A stretch of DNA of 19,715 nt from Holophagales bacterium UBA5704 (GTDB taxonomy: Bacteria > Acidobacteriota > Thermoanaerobaculia > Multivoradales > UBA5704). Below the pieces are notes generated by a model. That model did not search any database. It worked only from the letters and a program-made list of their open reading frames with translations, and was not told the origin of the DNA. The position numbers and the translations under genes are program-made. Shown one piece after another: positions 1 to 8,284 of the stretch (position 1 is the stretch's first letter; the number at the start of each line of letters is the position of its first letter). Location: assembly GCA_002420005.1 (NCBI GenBank), contig DIHE01000126.1, positions 51,443 to 71,157 on the forward strand. The letters run 5' to 3'.

Positions 1-35
1 GCGGGGGAGGGTCGGGGAGGGGGAGCTCCGACGGC

Positions 36-1019
36 GTGGCCCTCTGCATCGTCACCCACAACTCCGCCGCCGACCTTCCCGGCTGCCTGGAGGCGGTGGG
101 TCGGCTCCAGCACCATCCCCTGGAGATCGTGGTCGTGGACTGTGCGAGCGCCGACGGCAGCCTCGACGTGGCACGGAAGCACGCGCCGCCGGACCTGCCG
201 TTCCAGGCCCTCGGCCTCGCCGAGAACCGCGGCTTCACCGGCGGCATGAACGCCGCCCTGGCCGCCGCCCGGTCCCCCTGGATCCTCACCCTCAACGCGG
301 ACGCCCGGCCCGCCCCCGACTACCTGACCCGCCTCCTGGCGCTCGCGCTCGCCCATCCGGAGCTGCGGCCCGGCGCGGTCACCGGGCGGCTCGTGCGCCC
401 GCCGGGACCGGACGGCACACGGCTCCTCGACGCCTGCGGCATGCGGCTCACTTCGACCTGGCGCCACCTCGACCGCGGCTCCGGTGAGGTGGACCGGGGG
501 CAGTACGAGGTGCCCGAACGGGTCTTCGGCGCCACCGGTGCGGCCTCCCTCTTCCGCCGTGAGGCCCTCGACGACGTGGCGGTCGACGGCGAGATCTTCG
601 ACACCCGCTTCCACTCCTTCCGCGAGGACGCCGAGCTGTGCTTCCGCCTGCGCGAGCGCGGCTGGGAGATCCTCTACGAGCCCGCGGCCGTCGCCGAGCA
701 CCGCCGGTTCAACCTGCCGGAGCGGCGCTCGGCCATGCCGGCGTTCGTCAACTACCACTCGCTCAAGAACCGGTACCTCCTGCGCCTCACCCACCAGACC
801 GCGGGGAACTTCCTGCGCACCCTCGGCCCGACGCTTCTGCGCGACCTGATGGCCGCCGCCTGGGTGGTGCTCGGCGAGCGCACCTCGCTCCCCGCCTATG
901 CCTGGCTCTGGCGGCACCGCGCCGAGATCCGCCGCCGCCGCCGGACGATCCAGGAGCGGCGCACCGCGCCCGCTGCCGCGCTCGACCGCTGGTTCTTCTC
1001 CGCCGGAGAGCCGCTATGA
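36..1019 (+). CDS. Family 2 glycosyltransferase (rhamnosyltransferase-like), 5' end uncertain
   Basis: This is a GT-A fold glycosyltransferase that would add a sugar from a nucleotide-sugar donor during surface polysaccharide assembly on the cytoplasmic side of the membrane. The N-terminus shows the family's first strand (IVTHNSAADLPGCLEAV), then ENRGFTGGMN near residue 63-72, the metal-binding NAD (residues 87-89, in TLNADARPAPDYL) and an acidic FREDAEL motif near 195-201 that probably carries the catalytic base. Length (327 aa) is normal for rhamnosyltransferase-like GT2 enzymes. The GTG at 36 is the first in-frame start in the window, but the frame stays open to the left edge, so the true start may lie upstream. 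Its stop overlaps the next gene's ATG (ATGA), indicating coupled translation. The sugar specificity cannot be read from sequence. Confidence 0.88.
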   Translation: MALCIVTHNSAADLPGCLEAVGRLQHHPLEIVVVDCASADGSLDVARKHAPPDLPFQALGLAENRGFTGGMNAALAAARSPWILTLNADARPAPDYLTRLLALALAHPELRPGAVTGRLVRPPGPDGTRLLDACGMRLTSTWRHLDRGSGEVDRGQYEVPERVFGATGAASLFRREALDDVAVDGEIFDTRFHSFREDAELCFRLRERGWEILYEPAAVAEHRRFNLPERRSAMPAFVNYHSLKNRYLLRLTHQTAGNFLRTLGPTLLRDLMAAAWVVLGERTSLPAYAWLWRHRAEIRRRRRTIQERRTAPAAALDRWFFSAGEPL

Positions 1020-2158
1020 CCACCAAGCCCCTGCACGTCGCCCTCCTGGGAAGCCGCGGCATCCCCGGCCGGTATGGCGGTTACGAGACCCTGCTCGAAG
1101 AGCTCGCGGTGCGCCTGATCGCCCGGGGCTTCCGGGTGACCGTCTATGGCCGCTCGCACGTCACCCCGCCCGGGCTCACCGAGTGGCGGGGCGCCGAGCT
1201 GATCGTGCTGCCGACGATCCGCACCAAGTACCTCGACACCCCCGTCCACACCTTCCTCTCCTGCCTGCGCGCCCTGCGCGAGCCGTATGACGCCGCGCTG
1301 GTGGTCAACTCGGCGAACGCGCTGTTCGTGCCGATCCTGCAGCTCTCCGGAGTGCCGGTCGCCCTGCACGTCGACGGCATCGAGAAGCGGCGCGCCAAGT
1401 GGGGACCGGTGGGGCGCGGCGTCTATGCCCTCTCCGAGCGGCTCGCCTGCGTCATCCCGGACGCCCTGGTCACCGACGCCGAGGTGATCCGCCGCCACTA
1501 CCTGGAGCGCTACGGCGCGCCGTCCGTCTCCATCGCCTACGGCGTCGATCCGCGCCCGCCGCGCGAGACCGGCGTCCTCGCGCGCCTCGGCCTCACCCCG
1601 CGGCGTTACTTCCTGTACGTCAGCCGCTTCGAGCCGGAGAACAACCCGCACCGGGTGGCCGAGGCCTACCGCGCCGTGGGCGGCGACCTGCCGCTGGTGA
1701 TGGTGGGGAGCGCCCCGTACGCGAGCGCCTTCATCGCCGGCTTCACCCGCGGGGCCGACCCGCGCATCCTCTTCCCCGGCGGCATCTACGGCGAGGGGTA
1801 CCGCGAGCTCCTCTCCCACGCCCTGGCCTACATCCATGCCACCGACGTAGGCGGAACGCACCCGGCGCTCGTAGAAGCTATGGGCTACGGAAACTGTGTG
1901 GTGGTCAATGACACGCCCGAGAACCGCGAGGTGGCAGGAGACGACGGCCGGTACTTCCGGGCGGCGGCCCCGGACACCCTCGCGGCGCAGCTGGAGGAGG
2001 TCCGGCGCGATCCGGAGCAGGCCGCGGCATCCGGCCGCGCCATGGGCCGGCGGGCCGCCCTCCTCTACGACTGGGAGCGCGTCACCGACCGCTACGCAGA
2101 GCTGCTGGAACGCCTCTCCGGCCGCAGCCCTGGTGCAATGGCGTGGGATTCGCGTTAG
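1016..2158 (+). CDS. DUF1972-type glycosyltransferase (GT4 family)
   Basis: A GT-B glycosyltransferase of 380 aa. The N-terminus GSRGIPGRYGGYETLLEEL (residues 12-30) is the hallmark of the DUF1972 domain found on EPS/O-antigen glycosyltransferases; the C-terminal half is a GT4 domain with LYVSRFEPENN and the donor-site segment THPALVEAMGYG followed by VVNDTPENREV. The ATG at 1016 is chosen because it overlaps the previous stop as ATGA and starts exactly ahead of the conserved first strand; the longer open frame upstream is antisense-like noise inside the GT2 gene. It lies between another glycosyltransferase and the initiating sugar phosphate transferase, so a role in building the same repeat unit is likely. 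Linkage and donor are unknown. Confidence 0.92.
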   Translation: MTTKPLHVALLGSRGIPGRYGGYETLLEELAVRLIARGFRVTVYGRSHVTPPGLTEWRGAELIVLPTIRTKYLDTPVHTFLSCLRALREPYDAALVVNSANALFVPILQLSGVPVALHVDGIEKRRAKWGPVGRGVYALSERLACVIPDALVTDAEVIRRHYLERYGAPSVSIAYGVDPRPPRETGVLARLGLTPRRYFLYVSRFEPENNPHRVAEAYRAVGGDLPLVMVGSAPYASAFIAGFTRGADPRILFPGGIYGEGYRELLSHALAYIHATDVGGTHPALVEAMGYGNCVVVNDTPENREVAGDDGRYFRAAAPDTLAAQLEEVRRDPEQAAASGRAMGRRAALLYDWERVTDRYAELLERLSGRSPGAMAWDSR

Positions 2159-2161
2159 AAT
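2156..2161 (+). promoter_or_regulatory. Possible -10 element ahead of the sugar transferase gene
   Basis: TAGAAT begins on the TAG stop of the preceding glycosyltransferase gene, 45 nt before the ATG at 2207. Only a poor -35 (GTGCAA, 2133-2138) sits 17 nt upstream. It could provide internal transcription of the initiating transferase, but the evidence is one hexamer. Confidence 0.3.
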
Positions 2162-2206
2162 CATCACGTTGCGACGAGGCGGAATTTCGACGATCGAACC
2201 GCATCC

Positions 2207-3664
2207 ATGCTGAAAGAACGCGCCCGGACCCTTGCCGTCTCCATCTTCCTGCTCGATCTGACTCTGGTGGCTGCGGCGTTCTTCGCCGCCTACGGAGCCC
2301 GCGATGCGTATCTCCCCCGTATCGCGCCGGGGACCTTCCCGACCCGGCTGTACCCCCTCGCCGACTATCTGCCGCTGCTGCCGCTCGCGCTGGTGATCTG
2401 GGGCGCCCTGCTCCTCCTCTCCGGCCGCTACCGGTCGCACCGCACCGTGCCGATCCTCGACGAAGCCTGGGCGATCATCCGCGTCTGCCTGGTCGGTGCC
2501 GGCCTCTTCACCCTGCTGCTGTACGCGGCGCGCATCGACGAGCGCCTGCTGGGCGACGATCAGGTCAGCCGCTTCTGGATCTTCCTCTTCGCGTTCTTCT
2601 CCTGCATCTTCCTGCTGACCGAGAAGCTCGGCCTGCGCATCACCTCGCGCTGGGTGCGGATGCATGGGTTCAACTACCGGACGGTGCTGATCGTCGGCAC
2701 CGGCCCCAGCGCCGTCTCCATCGCCGATTCGATCTACGGCCACCGCTTCTGGGGCTTCCGCGTCCTCGGCTTCGTCACCAACGGCCCGGAAGCCGCACCC
2801 GCGGACTTCCCCTCCACCTGGCCGCTGCTCGGCGAGGTGGACGACATCCCGCGCATCGTGGAGAACAACGTGGTGGACGACGTCATCTTCGCCGTCCACC
2901 GGCGCGACCTCGACCGCCTGGAGAACCTCTTCCTCAGCCTGCAGGAGCAGGGCATCCGCACCCGCTTCGCCCTCGACTTCTTCTCCCACACCCGGGCGCA
3001 GGTGCAGATCGAGGACCTGGACGGCATGCCGCTGCTCTCCTTCGCCACCGCGCCGACCAGCCACTTCCAGCTCCTCGCCAAGCGCGCGGTCGACGTCGCG
3101 GTCTCCGCGCTGCTGCTCGTCCTCGGCCTGCCGGTGGTCCTCGCGATCGCCCTGGCGATCAAGCTGACCTCGGGAGGCAACGTCCTCTTCCGCCAGACCC
3201 GCTGCGGCCTCAACGGACGCTCCTTCACGCTCTACAAGTTCCGCACCATGGTCGAGGACGCCGAGGAGCGGCGGCTGGACCTGCTCCATCTCAACGAGAT
3301 GAGCGGGCCGGTGTTCAAGCTCAAGCTCGATCCGCGGGTGACCTCCCTCGGCCGCTTCCTGCGCCGCTTCAGTCTGGACGAGGTGCCGCAGCTCTGGAAC
3401 GTGCTGCGCGGCGAGATGAGCCTGGTGGGTCCGCGCCCGCCGATCCCCGAGGAGGTGGCCAAGTACGAGCGCTGGCAGCGCCGCCGCCTCGCGATGAAAC
3501 CGGGCCTGACCTGCCTCTGGCAGATCAGCGGGCGCAACGAGCTCGACTTCCACCGCTGGATGGAGCTGGACCTGGAGTACATCGACTCCTGGTCGCCGCT
3601 GCTCGACTTCAAGATCCTCCTGAAGACCATCCCCGCGGTCCTCTCCGGGCGGGGGGCGAGCTGA
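2207..3664 (+). CDS. Polyprenyl glycosylphosphotransferase (initiating sugar transferase, WbaP/WcaJ type)
   Basis: This enzyme would transfer a sugar-1-phosphate from a nucleotide sugar to undecaprenyl phosphate, the first step of exopolysaccharide or O-antigen synthesis at the inner membrane. The 485-aa protein has the classic layout: hydrophobic segments near residues 11-30, 52-72, 91-107 and 122-138, a Rossmann-like CoA_binding_3 domain starting at VLIVGTGPSAVS (about 160-171), a further membrane segment near 298-320, and the C-terminal bacterial sugar transferase domain with LYKFRTM (342-348), the catalytic DE pair (391-392 in SLDEVPQLWNVLRGEMS) and SLVGPRPP (405-412). The length fits WbaP/WcaJ. 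It follows two glycosyltransferases by 48 nt and precedes the amidohydrolase by 2 nt, so it is likely co-transcribed with both. The sugar transferred is not determinable. Confidence 0.95.
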   Translation: MLKERARTLAVSIFLLDLTLVAAAFFAAYGARDAYLPRIAPGTFPTRLYPLADYLPLLPLALVIWGALLLLSGRYRSHRTVPILDEAWAIIRVCLVGAGLFTLLLYAARIDERLLGDDQVSRFWIFLFAFFSCIFLLTEKLGLRITSRWVRMHGFNYRTVLIVGTGPSAVSIADSIYGHRFWGFRVLGFVTNGPEAAPADFPSTWPLLGEVDDIPRIVENNVVDDVIFAVHRRDLDRLENLFLSLQEQGIRTRFALDFFSHTRAQVQIEDLDGMPLLSFATAPTSHFQLLAKRAVDVAVSALLLVLGLPVVLAIALAIKLTSGGNVLFRQTRCGLNGRSFTLYKFRTMVEDAEERRLDLLHLNEMSGPVFKLKLDPRVTSLGRFLRRFSLDEVPQLWNVLRGEMSLVGPRPPIPEEVAKYERWQRRRLAMKPGLTCLWQISGRNELDFHRWMELDLEYIDSWSPLLDFKILLKTIPAVLSGRGAS

Positions 3665-3666
3665 GC

Positions 3667-4995
3667 GTGCGGCTCCTCCCCGGAGCCGCCGCCGCCCTCC
3701 TCGCCGTCCTGGTCACCGGCACGCTCGGTGCCCAGCCCCTCCCCGATCCCCCCGCTCCGTCCACCGGCCGCCACGCGCTCCGCGCCGCCCGGCTGATCGA
3801 CGGCAGGGCCGACACCGTCCGCCGCGACGGTGTGGTGGTCGTCGAGGGAGAACGGATCGTCGCGGTCGGCGGTCCCGAGCTGCTCACCCCCGGTCTCGAG
3901 GTGATCGACCTGGGGGATGCGACGCTCCTGCCCGGCCTCGTCGACGTCCACTCGCACCCCCTGATCGCCGGGGACGACTACCAGACCGACCACCTGCGCG
4001 ACTCCTCGGCGTTCAAAGCCCTGCGCGGCCTCAAGGCCGTCCAGGACAACCTGCGCGCCGGCTGGACGACGCTGCGCATCGCCGGCGACGCCGACGTCTT
4101 CTATGCCCACCTGGACATCCGCCGCGCCATCGACCAGGGGCTCTTCGTGGGACCGCGGCTGACCGGAGCCGGCCATTACCTCTCGATCACCGGCGGTGGC
4201 GGCGACATCAACTTCCTCGGCCCGGAGCACCACGTCGTCGCCGACGGCAAGATCGCCGACGGACCCGAGGAGATGCGCAAGGCCGTCCGCGAGGAGATCA
4301 AGTACGGCAGCGACTGGATCAAGCTCCTGGTCACCGGCGCGTTCATGTCGGCCGGGGATCATCCGGAGGACGTCCACTATTCCGAGGACGAGGTGCGCAT
4401 GGCCGTCGAGGAGGCGGCGCGCCACGGCGTGCCGGTGATGGCCCATGCCCATGCCACCGCGGGCATCAAGCTCGCGATCCGTGCCGGGGTGCGCTCGATC
4501 GAGCACGGCACTTTCCTGGACGACGAGGCGATCCGGCTTCTGGTCGAGCACGGCACCTGGCTCGTACCGACCCTCTACATCGGCGACTACTACATCGAGC
4601 ACGGCTCCCCCACCGGCGCCCAGGACAAGATGATCGAGCTGTCGAAGAAATACAAAGCCCAGCACTACGCCTGGGTGGGCAAGGCGATCCAGGCCGGGGT
4701 CAAGATCGCCGTGGGCAGCGACTTCGGGGCCTACCCGGCCCCGGTGGAGAACGCCGGAGAGATCGAAGCCCTCCACCGCGCCGGCATGACCCCGATGCAG
4801 GCCCTGCAAGCCGCCACCCGCGCCGGAGCCGAGCTCCTCGGCTGGCAGGACCGCATCGGAACCATCGAGCCCGGCAAGCTCGCCGACCTGATCGCCGTCC
4901 CCGGAGACCCGCTCGCCGACCTCTCGGCGCTCCGGCGGGTCTCGTTCGTCATGCTGGGGGGACGGGTGGTGCGACGGGACGGCGCGGGGCGCTGA
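3667..4995 (+). CDS. Secreted metal-dependent amidohydrolase (imidazolonepropionase/prolidase-like)
   Basis: A 442-aa amidohydrolase-superfamily protein with an N-terminal signal peptide (hydrophobic run at residues 5-20 ending in GAQ), so export is expected. The metal ligands are readable: HSH at 95-97, a Lys at 219 in DWIKLLVTG that would be carbamylated, AHAHATAG (His260/262), His280 in SIEHGTF and Asp352 in AVGSDF. This arrangement is typical of the imidazolonepropionase-like group that includes Xaa-Pro dipeptidases; exported members usually cleave small amides or dipeptides. I start it at GTG 3667, two bases after the previous stop, because this gives the signal peptide at the very N-terminus. 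Despite being operonic with polysaccharide genes it shows no obvious link to sugar chemistry. The substrate is unknown. Confidence 0.9.
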   Translation: MRLLPGAAAALLAVLVTGTLGAQPLPDPPAPSTGRHALRAARLIDGRADTVRRDGVVVVEGERIVAVGGPELLTPGLEVIDLGDATLLPGLVDVHSHPLIAGDDYQTDHLRDSSAFKALRGLKAVQDNLRAGWTTLRIAGDADVFYAHLDIRRAIDQGLFVGPRLTGAGHYLSITGGGGDINFLGPEHHVVADGKIADGPEEMRKAVREEIKYGSDWIKLLVTGAFMSAGDHPEDVHYSEDEVRMAVEEAARHGVPVMAHAHATAGIKLAIRAGVRSIEHGTFLDDEAIRLLVEHGTWLVPTLYIGDYYIEHGSPTGAQDKMIELSKKYKAQHYAWVGKAIQAGVKIAVGSDFGAYPAPVENAGEIEALHRAGMTPMQALQAATRAGAELLGWQDRIGTIEPGKLADLIAVPGDPLADLSALRRVSFVMLGGRVVRRDGAGR

Positions 4996-5138
4996 TCTTC
5001 CGGCAGCGGCGCCGGTCGCGCGGGACCAAGTCGTCGTCAGAATCTTTCCGAGAAGTGTAAGAACCGACCCTCGTTTTCCGACTTTCTAAGGGGCAGACCG
5101 CCAGCTTCGGCTGCGCCCGACTTCGGAGAACGATCTCG

Positions 5139-6089
5139 ATGAGCCATGACCAGCTCTCCAAGAGCCTGATTTCCACCTTCTTCCCCGACTTCCTCCACCT
5201 CGTCGCCCCGGACGCGGCCCTGCGCCTGCGCCCGGGTGAGGCGACCTTCCTCGACAAGGAGCTCTTCCTCGACTGGCCGGATCTTGGCAGGCGTCGAGAA
5301 GTGGACCTCCTGGCCCGCGTCCCGGTCGAGGAACCAGACGGCCCCCCGGTCTTGGTCCACGTGGAGATCGAGGCGCGGGCCGGCTCCGGGATGAGCCAAC
5401 GCCTCTGGCGATACTTCATGCAGATCCGGCTGCGCTTCGACCTGCTGGTGCTGACCGTCCTGGTGAACCTGCGCGGCGGCCGGCCGGGGGTCGGCTTGGA
5501 AGTGCTGCAAGAGGGGCTCGATGCGACCGCGCCGGTGGTCTTTCCCTACCGCGTCCTCAGCCTCTCGGGTTGCCTGGCCGACGACTGGCTTTCCAGGAAG
5601 GAACCCATCGCCTGGGCGTTCGCGGCGCTCATGCGCTCCAAGCGGTGGTCCCGGGCAGAGCTCAAGATCGAGTGCCTCCGCCGGGTCGCCCGGTCGGAGG
5701 TGGCGGGAATCGAGAGAGAGGTCCTGGTCAACTGGCTCAAGACCTGCGTAAAATTGACCGCAGGGAATGCCGCGGAATACGAGCGGCTCCTCGCGCTGGA
5801 AGAGAACAAGGAGATCCGTCACATGGAAACGACCTGGCTGGGGAAAGCCGAAGCGCGCGGGATGAAGAAGGGCCTCGCCCAGGGCAAGGCAGAAGGTAAG
5901 GCAGAGGGCAAGTCGGAGGCGGTGGGGCTGATGAAGCAGGCCTTGCTCCAGGGCCTCGAGCGGCGGTTCGGCGCCGTGCCGGAAAAGCTGGAGCGCCGGC
6001 TCGACGCCATTCAGTCGGTCGACCGGCTGGCGGAGCTGGTGACGCGGGCCCTGGTCGCCCCTTCCCTCGACGAGCTTCTCGTGAATTGA
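5139..6089 (+). CDS. Rpn-family recombination-promoting nuclease / PD-(D/E)XK putative transposase
   Basis: A 316-aa protein of the Rpn (transposase_31/PDDEXK_2-like) group, DNA endonucleases that promote RecA-independent recombination in E. coli. The N-terminal half has the nuclease core: Asp56 in REVDLLARV, then VLVHVEIEAR (71-80) supplying the acidic E-x-E of the PD-(D/E)XK fold, followed by the conserved SQRLWRYFMQIRLRF helix (86-100). The C-terminus carries lysine/glycine-rich repeats (GKAEGKAEGKSE, 249-260) encoded by three near-identical 12-nt units, then a DUF4351-like helical tail. A ribosome binding site GGAGAA (5125-5130) sits 8 nt before the ATG. The gene stands alone, with 143 nt upstream that holds no recognisable gene and 27 nt before a convergent neighbour. 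The biological role is unclear; these genes are often multicopy. Confidence 0.88.
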   Translation: MSHDQLSKSLISTFFPDFLHLVAPDAALRLRPGEATFLDKELFLDWPDLGRRREVDLLARVPVEEPDGPPVLVHVEIEARAGSGMSQRLWRYFMQIRLRFDLLVLTVLVNLRGGRPGVGLEVLQEGLDATAPVVFPYRVLSLSGCLADDWLSRKEPIAWAFAALMRSKRWSRAELKIECLRRVARSEVAGIEREVLVNWLKTCVKLTAGNAAEYERLLALEENKEIRHMETTWLGKAEARGMKKGLAQGKAEGKAEGKSEAVGLMKQALLQGLERRFGAVPEKLERRLDAIQSVDRLAELVTRALVAPSLDELLVN

Positions 6090-6116
6090 GGAAGCACCCG
6101 GGCCCGGCGCCCGCGC

Positions 6117-6554
6117 TCACACCCGGAAATGGTCAGGCCGCCACTGGCGGATCAGCTTCTTGATCTCGTCGCGGCTGCGCAGGTTCTCGGTCAGCACCTT
6201 GCGGGTCAGCTCGGCGACCTCCCCGTCGCTCGCGAAGCGCAGGGCGATGAGCTGGCTCGGCGTCAGCTCAGGAATCCGCGGCACCAGATCCGCCGGCAGG
6301 AGCTTGGCGAGCCGGAGGCGCTCTTCGAGCCGGATCACCCGGTCCTGGACCTTGAGCGGAAAGATCCGCGTGTACCAGGCCAGCAGCGCGAACGCGAGCG
6401 CCATGGCCAGGCCCCAGATGCGGTCGGGGAGAGGCAGGCCGGTCTGGAACAGGCGCCAGCCGGCCCAGAGGATGTTCAGGGCCAGGAGGCCGAAGGTCAC
6501 GAAGTGGAACCCGGGTACCAACATCGAGTGCTTCTGGTAACTCTGCTCTTCCAT
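6117..6554 (-). CDS. DUF6526 family membrane protein
   Basis: A 145-aa protein matching the DUF6526 pattern as I know it: a short polar start (MEEQSYQKHSMLVPGFHFV), two membrane segments (about 16-35 and 45-62), then VQDRVIRLEERLRLAKLLP and a C-terminal stretch with LIALRFASDGEV and IKKLIRQWRPDHFRV. No function is established. The longer open frame begins at 6602, but I use the ATG at 6554 because GAGGAG lies 8 nt ahead of it, family members start here, and the upstream ATG sits in a probable -10 (TACGAT, read on the minus strand, 6606-6601). It is divergent from the DUF885 gene and convergent with the Rpn gene. Confidence 0.85.
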   Translation of the reverse strand: MEEQSYQKHSMLVPGFHFVTFGLLALNILWAGWRLFQTGLPLPDRIWGLAMALAFALLAWYTRIFPLKVQDRVIRLEERLRLAKLLPADLVPRIPELTPSQLIALRFASDGEVAELTRKVLTENLRSRDEIKKLIRQWRPDHFRV

Positions 6555-6629
6555 GGCATCGTCTCCTCGGGAAAGGCGGTTGCGGACAGCGATCGGGCGC
6601 ATCGTATCCCGGAACGTTGCACCTGCGGT

Positions 6630-6635
6630 TACACT
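6630..6635 (+). promoter_or_regulatory. -10 element of a probable leaderless DUF885 gene
   Basis: TACACT ends 8 nt before the ATG at 6644. With a normal start site about 7 nt after the -10, transcription would begin at or next to the start codon. No Shine-Dalgarno lies in the 8 nt. No convincing -35 is seen. Confidence 0.5.
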
Positions 6636-6643
6636 TCCGTGCC

Positions 6644-8284
6644 ATGGGGAGATCCGACTGGAGCCGTTTCGTCACCTCGTTTCTCGGCGAATACTTCGAC
6701 CTGAATCCGACGTTCGCCGCCAATGCCGGGCGGCATGAATACGACGGCCGGCTTCCGGACTGGAGCGAGGACGGTCTCCGGCGCAAGATCGCCTGGCTGC
6801 GCGAGCAGCGCCGCGCCGGTGCAGCGTTCGATCCGGAGGCGCTCGATTCGCAACAGCGGCTGGAACGCGAGCACCTGCTCGCCCAGGTCGACGGCGAGCT
6901 GTTCTGGATCGCCGAGGCCGAGATCCCCTGGCGCAACCCCCTCTTCTATCTCCTGCCGTTCGATCCCGCGAACTACCTGACCCGCAACTACAGTCCGCTG
7001 GAGGACCGCCTGCGCGCCTTCCTCTCCTACGCCCGCGAGCTCCCGCGCGCCGCCCGGCAGCTCCAGGAGAACCTGCGGCCCGACCTGCCGCGCACCATCG
7101 CCCAGTTCGGCCGGGCGGCCCTGGGGGGCCTGGGGGACTATTTCGAGAAGGACGTGCCGCCGGTCTTCGCCTCCGTGGCCGATCCGGCGCTCCAGGCGGA
7201 GCTGCGGGAGGTCGGCGGCCGGGCTGCGGCGGCCATGCGGGAGGTGGATGCCTGGTTCGCCAAGCGGGAGGAAGATGCGGCGGAGCGGGAGGACGGTTTC
7301 GCCCTCGGTCGCGACCTCTACACCCGCATGCTCTACGAGTCCGAGCGGGTGGATCTGCCGCTCGCGACCCTGGAGGCGGCAGGCCGGCGGGAGCTGGAAC
7401 GCAACCTTGCCGCCTTGCGCGAGGCGTGCGCGGCGTACGCACCCGAGCTGTCCCTGGCGGCCTGTGTCGAACGGGTGCAGGCGGACAAACCCGCCGGCGG
7501 ACCGGTCGACGCGGCACGCCGGCAGCTCGCCGGCCTGCGCCGCTTCATCGAAGAAAGGGAGCTGGTGTCGATCCCCGGCGGCGGCCAGGCATTGATCGAG
7601 GAGGCGCCCCCCTACCAGCGCTGGAACTCCGCGTTCATCGACATCCCGGGTCCGTACGACGGGCACCTGCCGGCCATCTACTACATTGCACCGCCGGACC
7701 CGTCGTGGTCCGCCGCGGAGCGCGAGGCCTACGTCCCCGGAGAAGCGGATCTCCTCTTCGTCTCCATTCACGAGGTCTGGCCCGGGCACTTCCTGCAATT
7801 CCTCCACTCGAACCGGTCGGCCTCGGAGATCGGCCGCCTGTTCGTCGGCTATGGTTATGCGGAGGGCTGGGCGCACTACTCCGAGGAGCTGATGTGGGAA
7901 TCCGGCTTCTGCGACGGCGATCCGCGGCTGCGCATCGGGCAGCTCCAGAATGCCCTCCTGCGCAACGTCCGCTATCTGGTTTCCATCGGCCTGCACACCG
8001 GCGGCATGACGCTCGCCGAAGCGGAACGGATGTTTCGTGAGCTGGGTTTCCAGGACCCCGCCAACGCCCGCCAGCAGGCGGCGCGCGGCACCTTCGATCC
8101 CGCCTATCTCAACTACACCCTGGGCAAGCTGATCCTCCGCAAGCTGCGCGACGACTGGACCGCCCCCCGCGGCGGCCGGGCCGCCTGGCGGGATTTCCAC
8201 GACCGCTTCCTCGAAGTCGGCGGCCCGCCGATCCCGCTGGTGCGGGAGCATCTGCTCGGGCCGGGAAGCCCCGGTCTGCTCTAG
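6644..8284 (+). CDS. DUF885 family protein, probable zinc metallopeptidase
   Basis: A 546-aa DUF885 protein. These are distantly related to carboxypeptidase Taq/M3-like zinc peptidases. The zinc signature HEVWPGHFLQ begins near residue 376 (an HExxPGH form) and the downstream GYGYAEGWAHYSEELM about 28 residues later supplies the third ligand Glu. The middle contains the family's NPLFYLLPF and YEEAPPYQRW-like segments (EEAPPYQRWNSAFIDIPG). There is no signal peptide, so it is probably cytoplasmic, unlike many exported DUF885 members. The ATG at 6644 is preferred over TTG 6617, which lies upstream of the probable -10. Its TAG stop shares the CTAG palindrome with the stop of the convergent rlmN. 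The substrate is unknown. Confidence 0.9.
   Translation: MGRSDWSRFVTSFLGEYFDLNPTFAANAGRHEYDGRLPDWSEDGLRRKIAWLREQRRAGAAFDPEALDSQQRLEREHLLAQVDGELFWIAEAEIPWRNPLFYLLPFDPANYLTRNYSPLEDRLRAFLSYARELPRAARQLQENLRPDLPRTIAQFGRAALGGLGDYFEKDVPPVFASVADPALQAELREVGGRAAAAMREVDAWFAKREEDAAEREDGFALGRDLYTRMLYESERVDLPLATLEAAGRRELERNLAALREACAAYAPELSLAACVERVQADKPAGGPVDAARRQLAGLRRFIEERELVSIPGGGQALIEEAPPYQRWNSAFIDIPGPYDGHLPAIYYIAPPDPSWSAAEREAYVPGEADLLFVSIHEVWPGHFLQFLHSNRSASEIGRLFVGYGYAEGWAHYSEELMWESGFCDGDPRLRIGQLQNALLRNVRYLVSIGLHTGGMTLAEAERMFRELGFQDPANARQQAARGTFDPAYLNYTLGKLILRKLRDDWTAPRGGRAAWRDFHDRFLEVGGPPIPLVREHLLGPGSPGLL

Noticed and set aside
896..3553. Very long minus-strand open frame (885 aa) opposite the glycosyltransferase genes
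   Set aside because: It is the antisense shadow of well-supported + strand genes in GC-rich DNA; its composition (Glu/Arg/Gly/Val-rich) has no recognisable domain.
5000..5015. Terminator hairpin after the amidohydrolase gene (CCGGC/GCCGG)
   Set aside because: Only 5 bp of stem and no T tract follows.
5102..5113. CAGC-TTCG-GCTG hairpin in the leader of the Rpn gene
   Set aside because: A 4-bp stem is too short to call a regulatory element, although the TTCG loop is stabilising.
6617..6643. TTG start extending the DUF885 protein by nine residues
   Set aside because: The extension starts upstream of the probable -10 and adds residues not resembling the family N-terminus.
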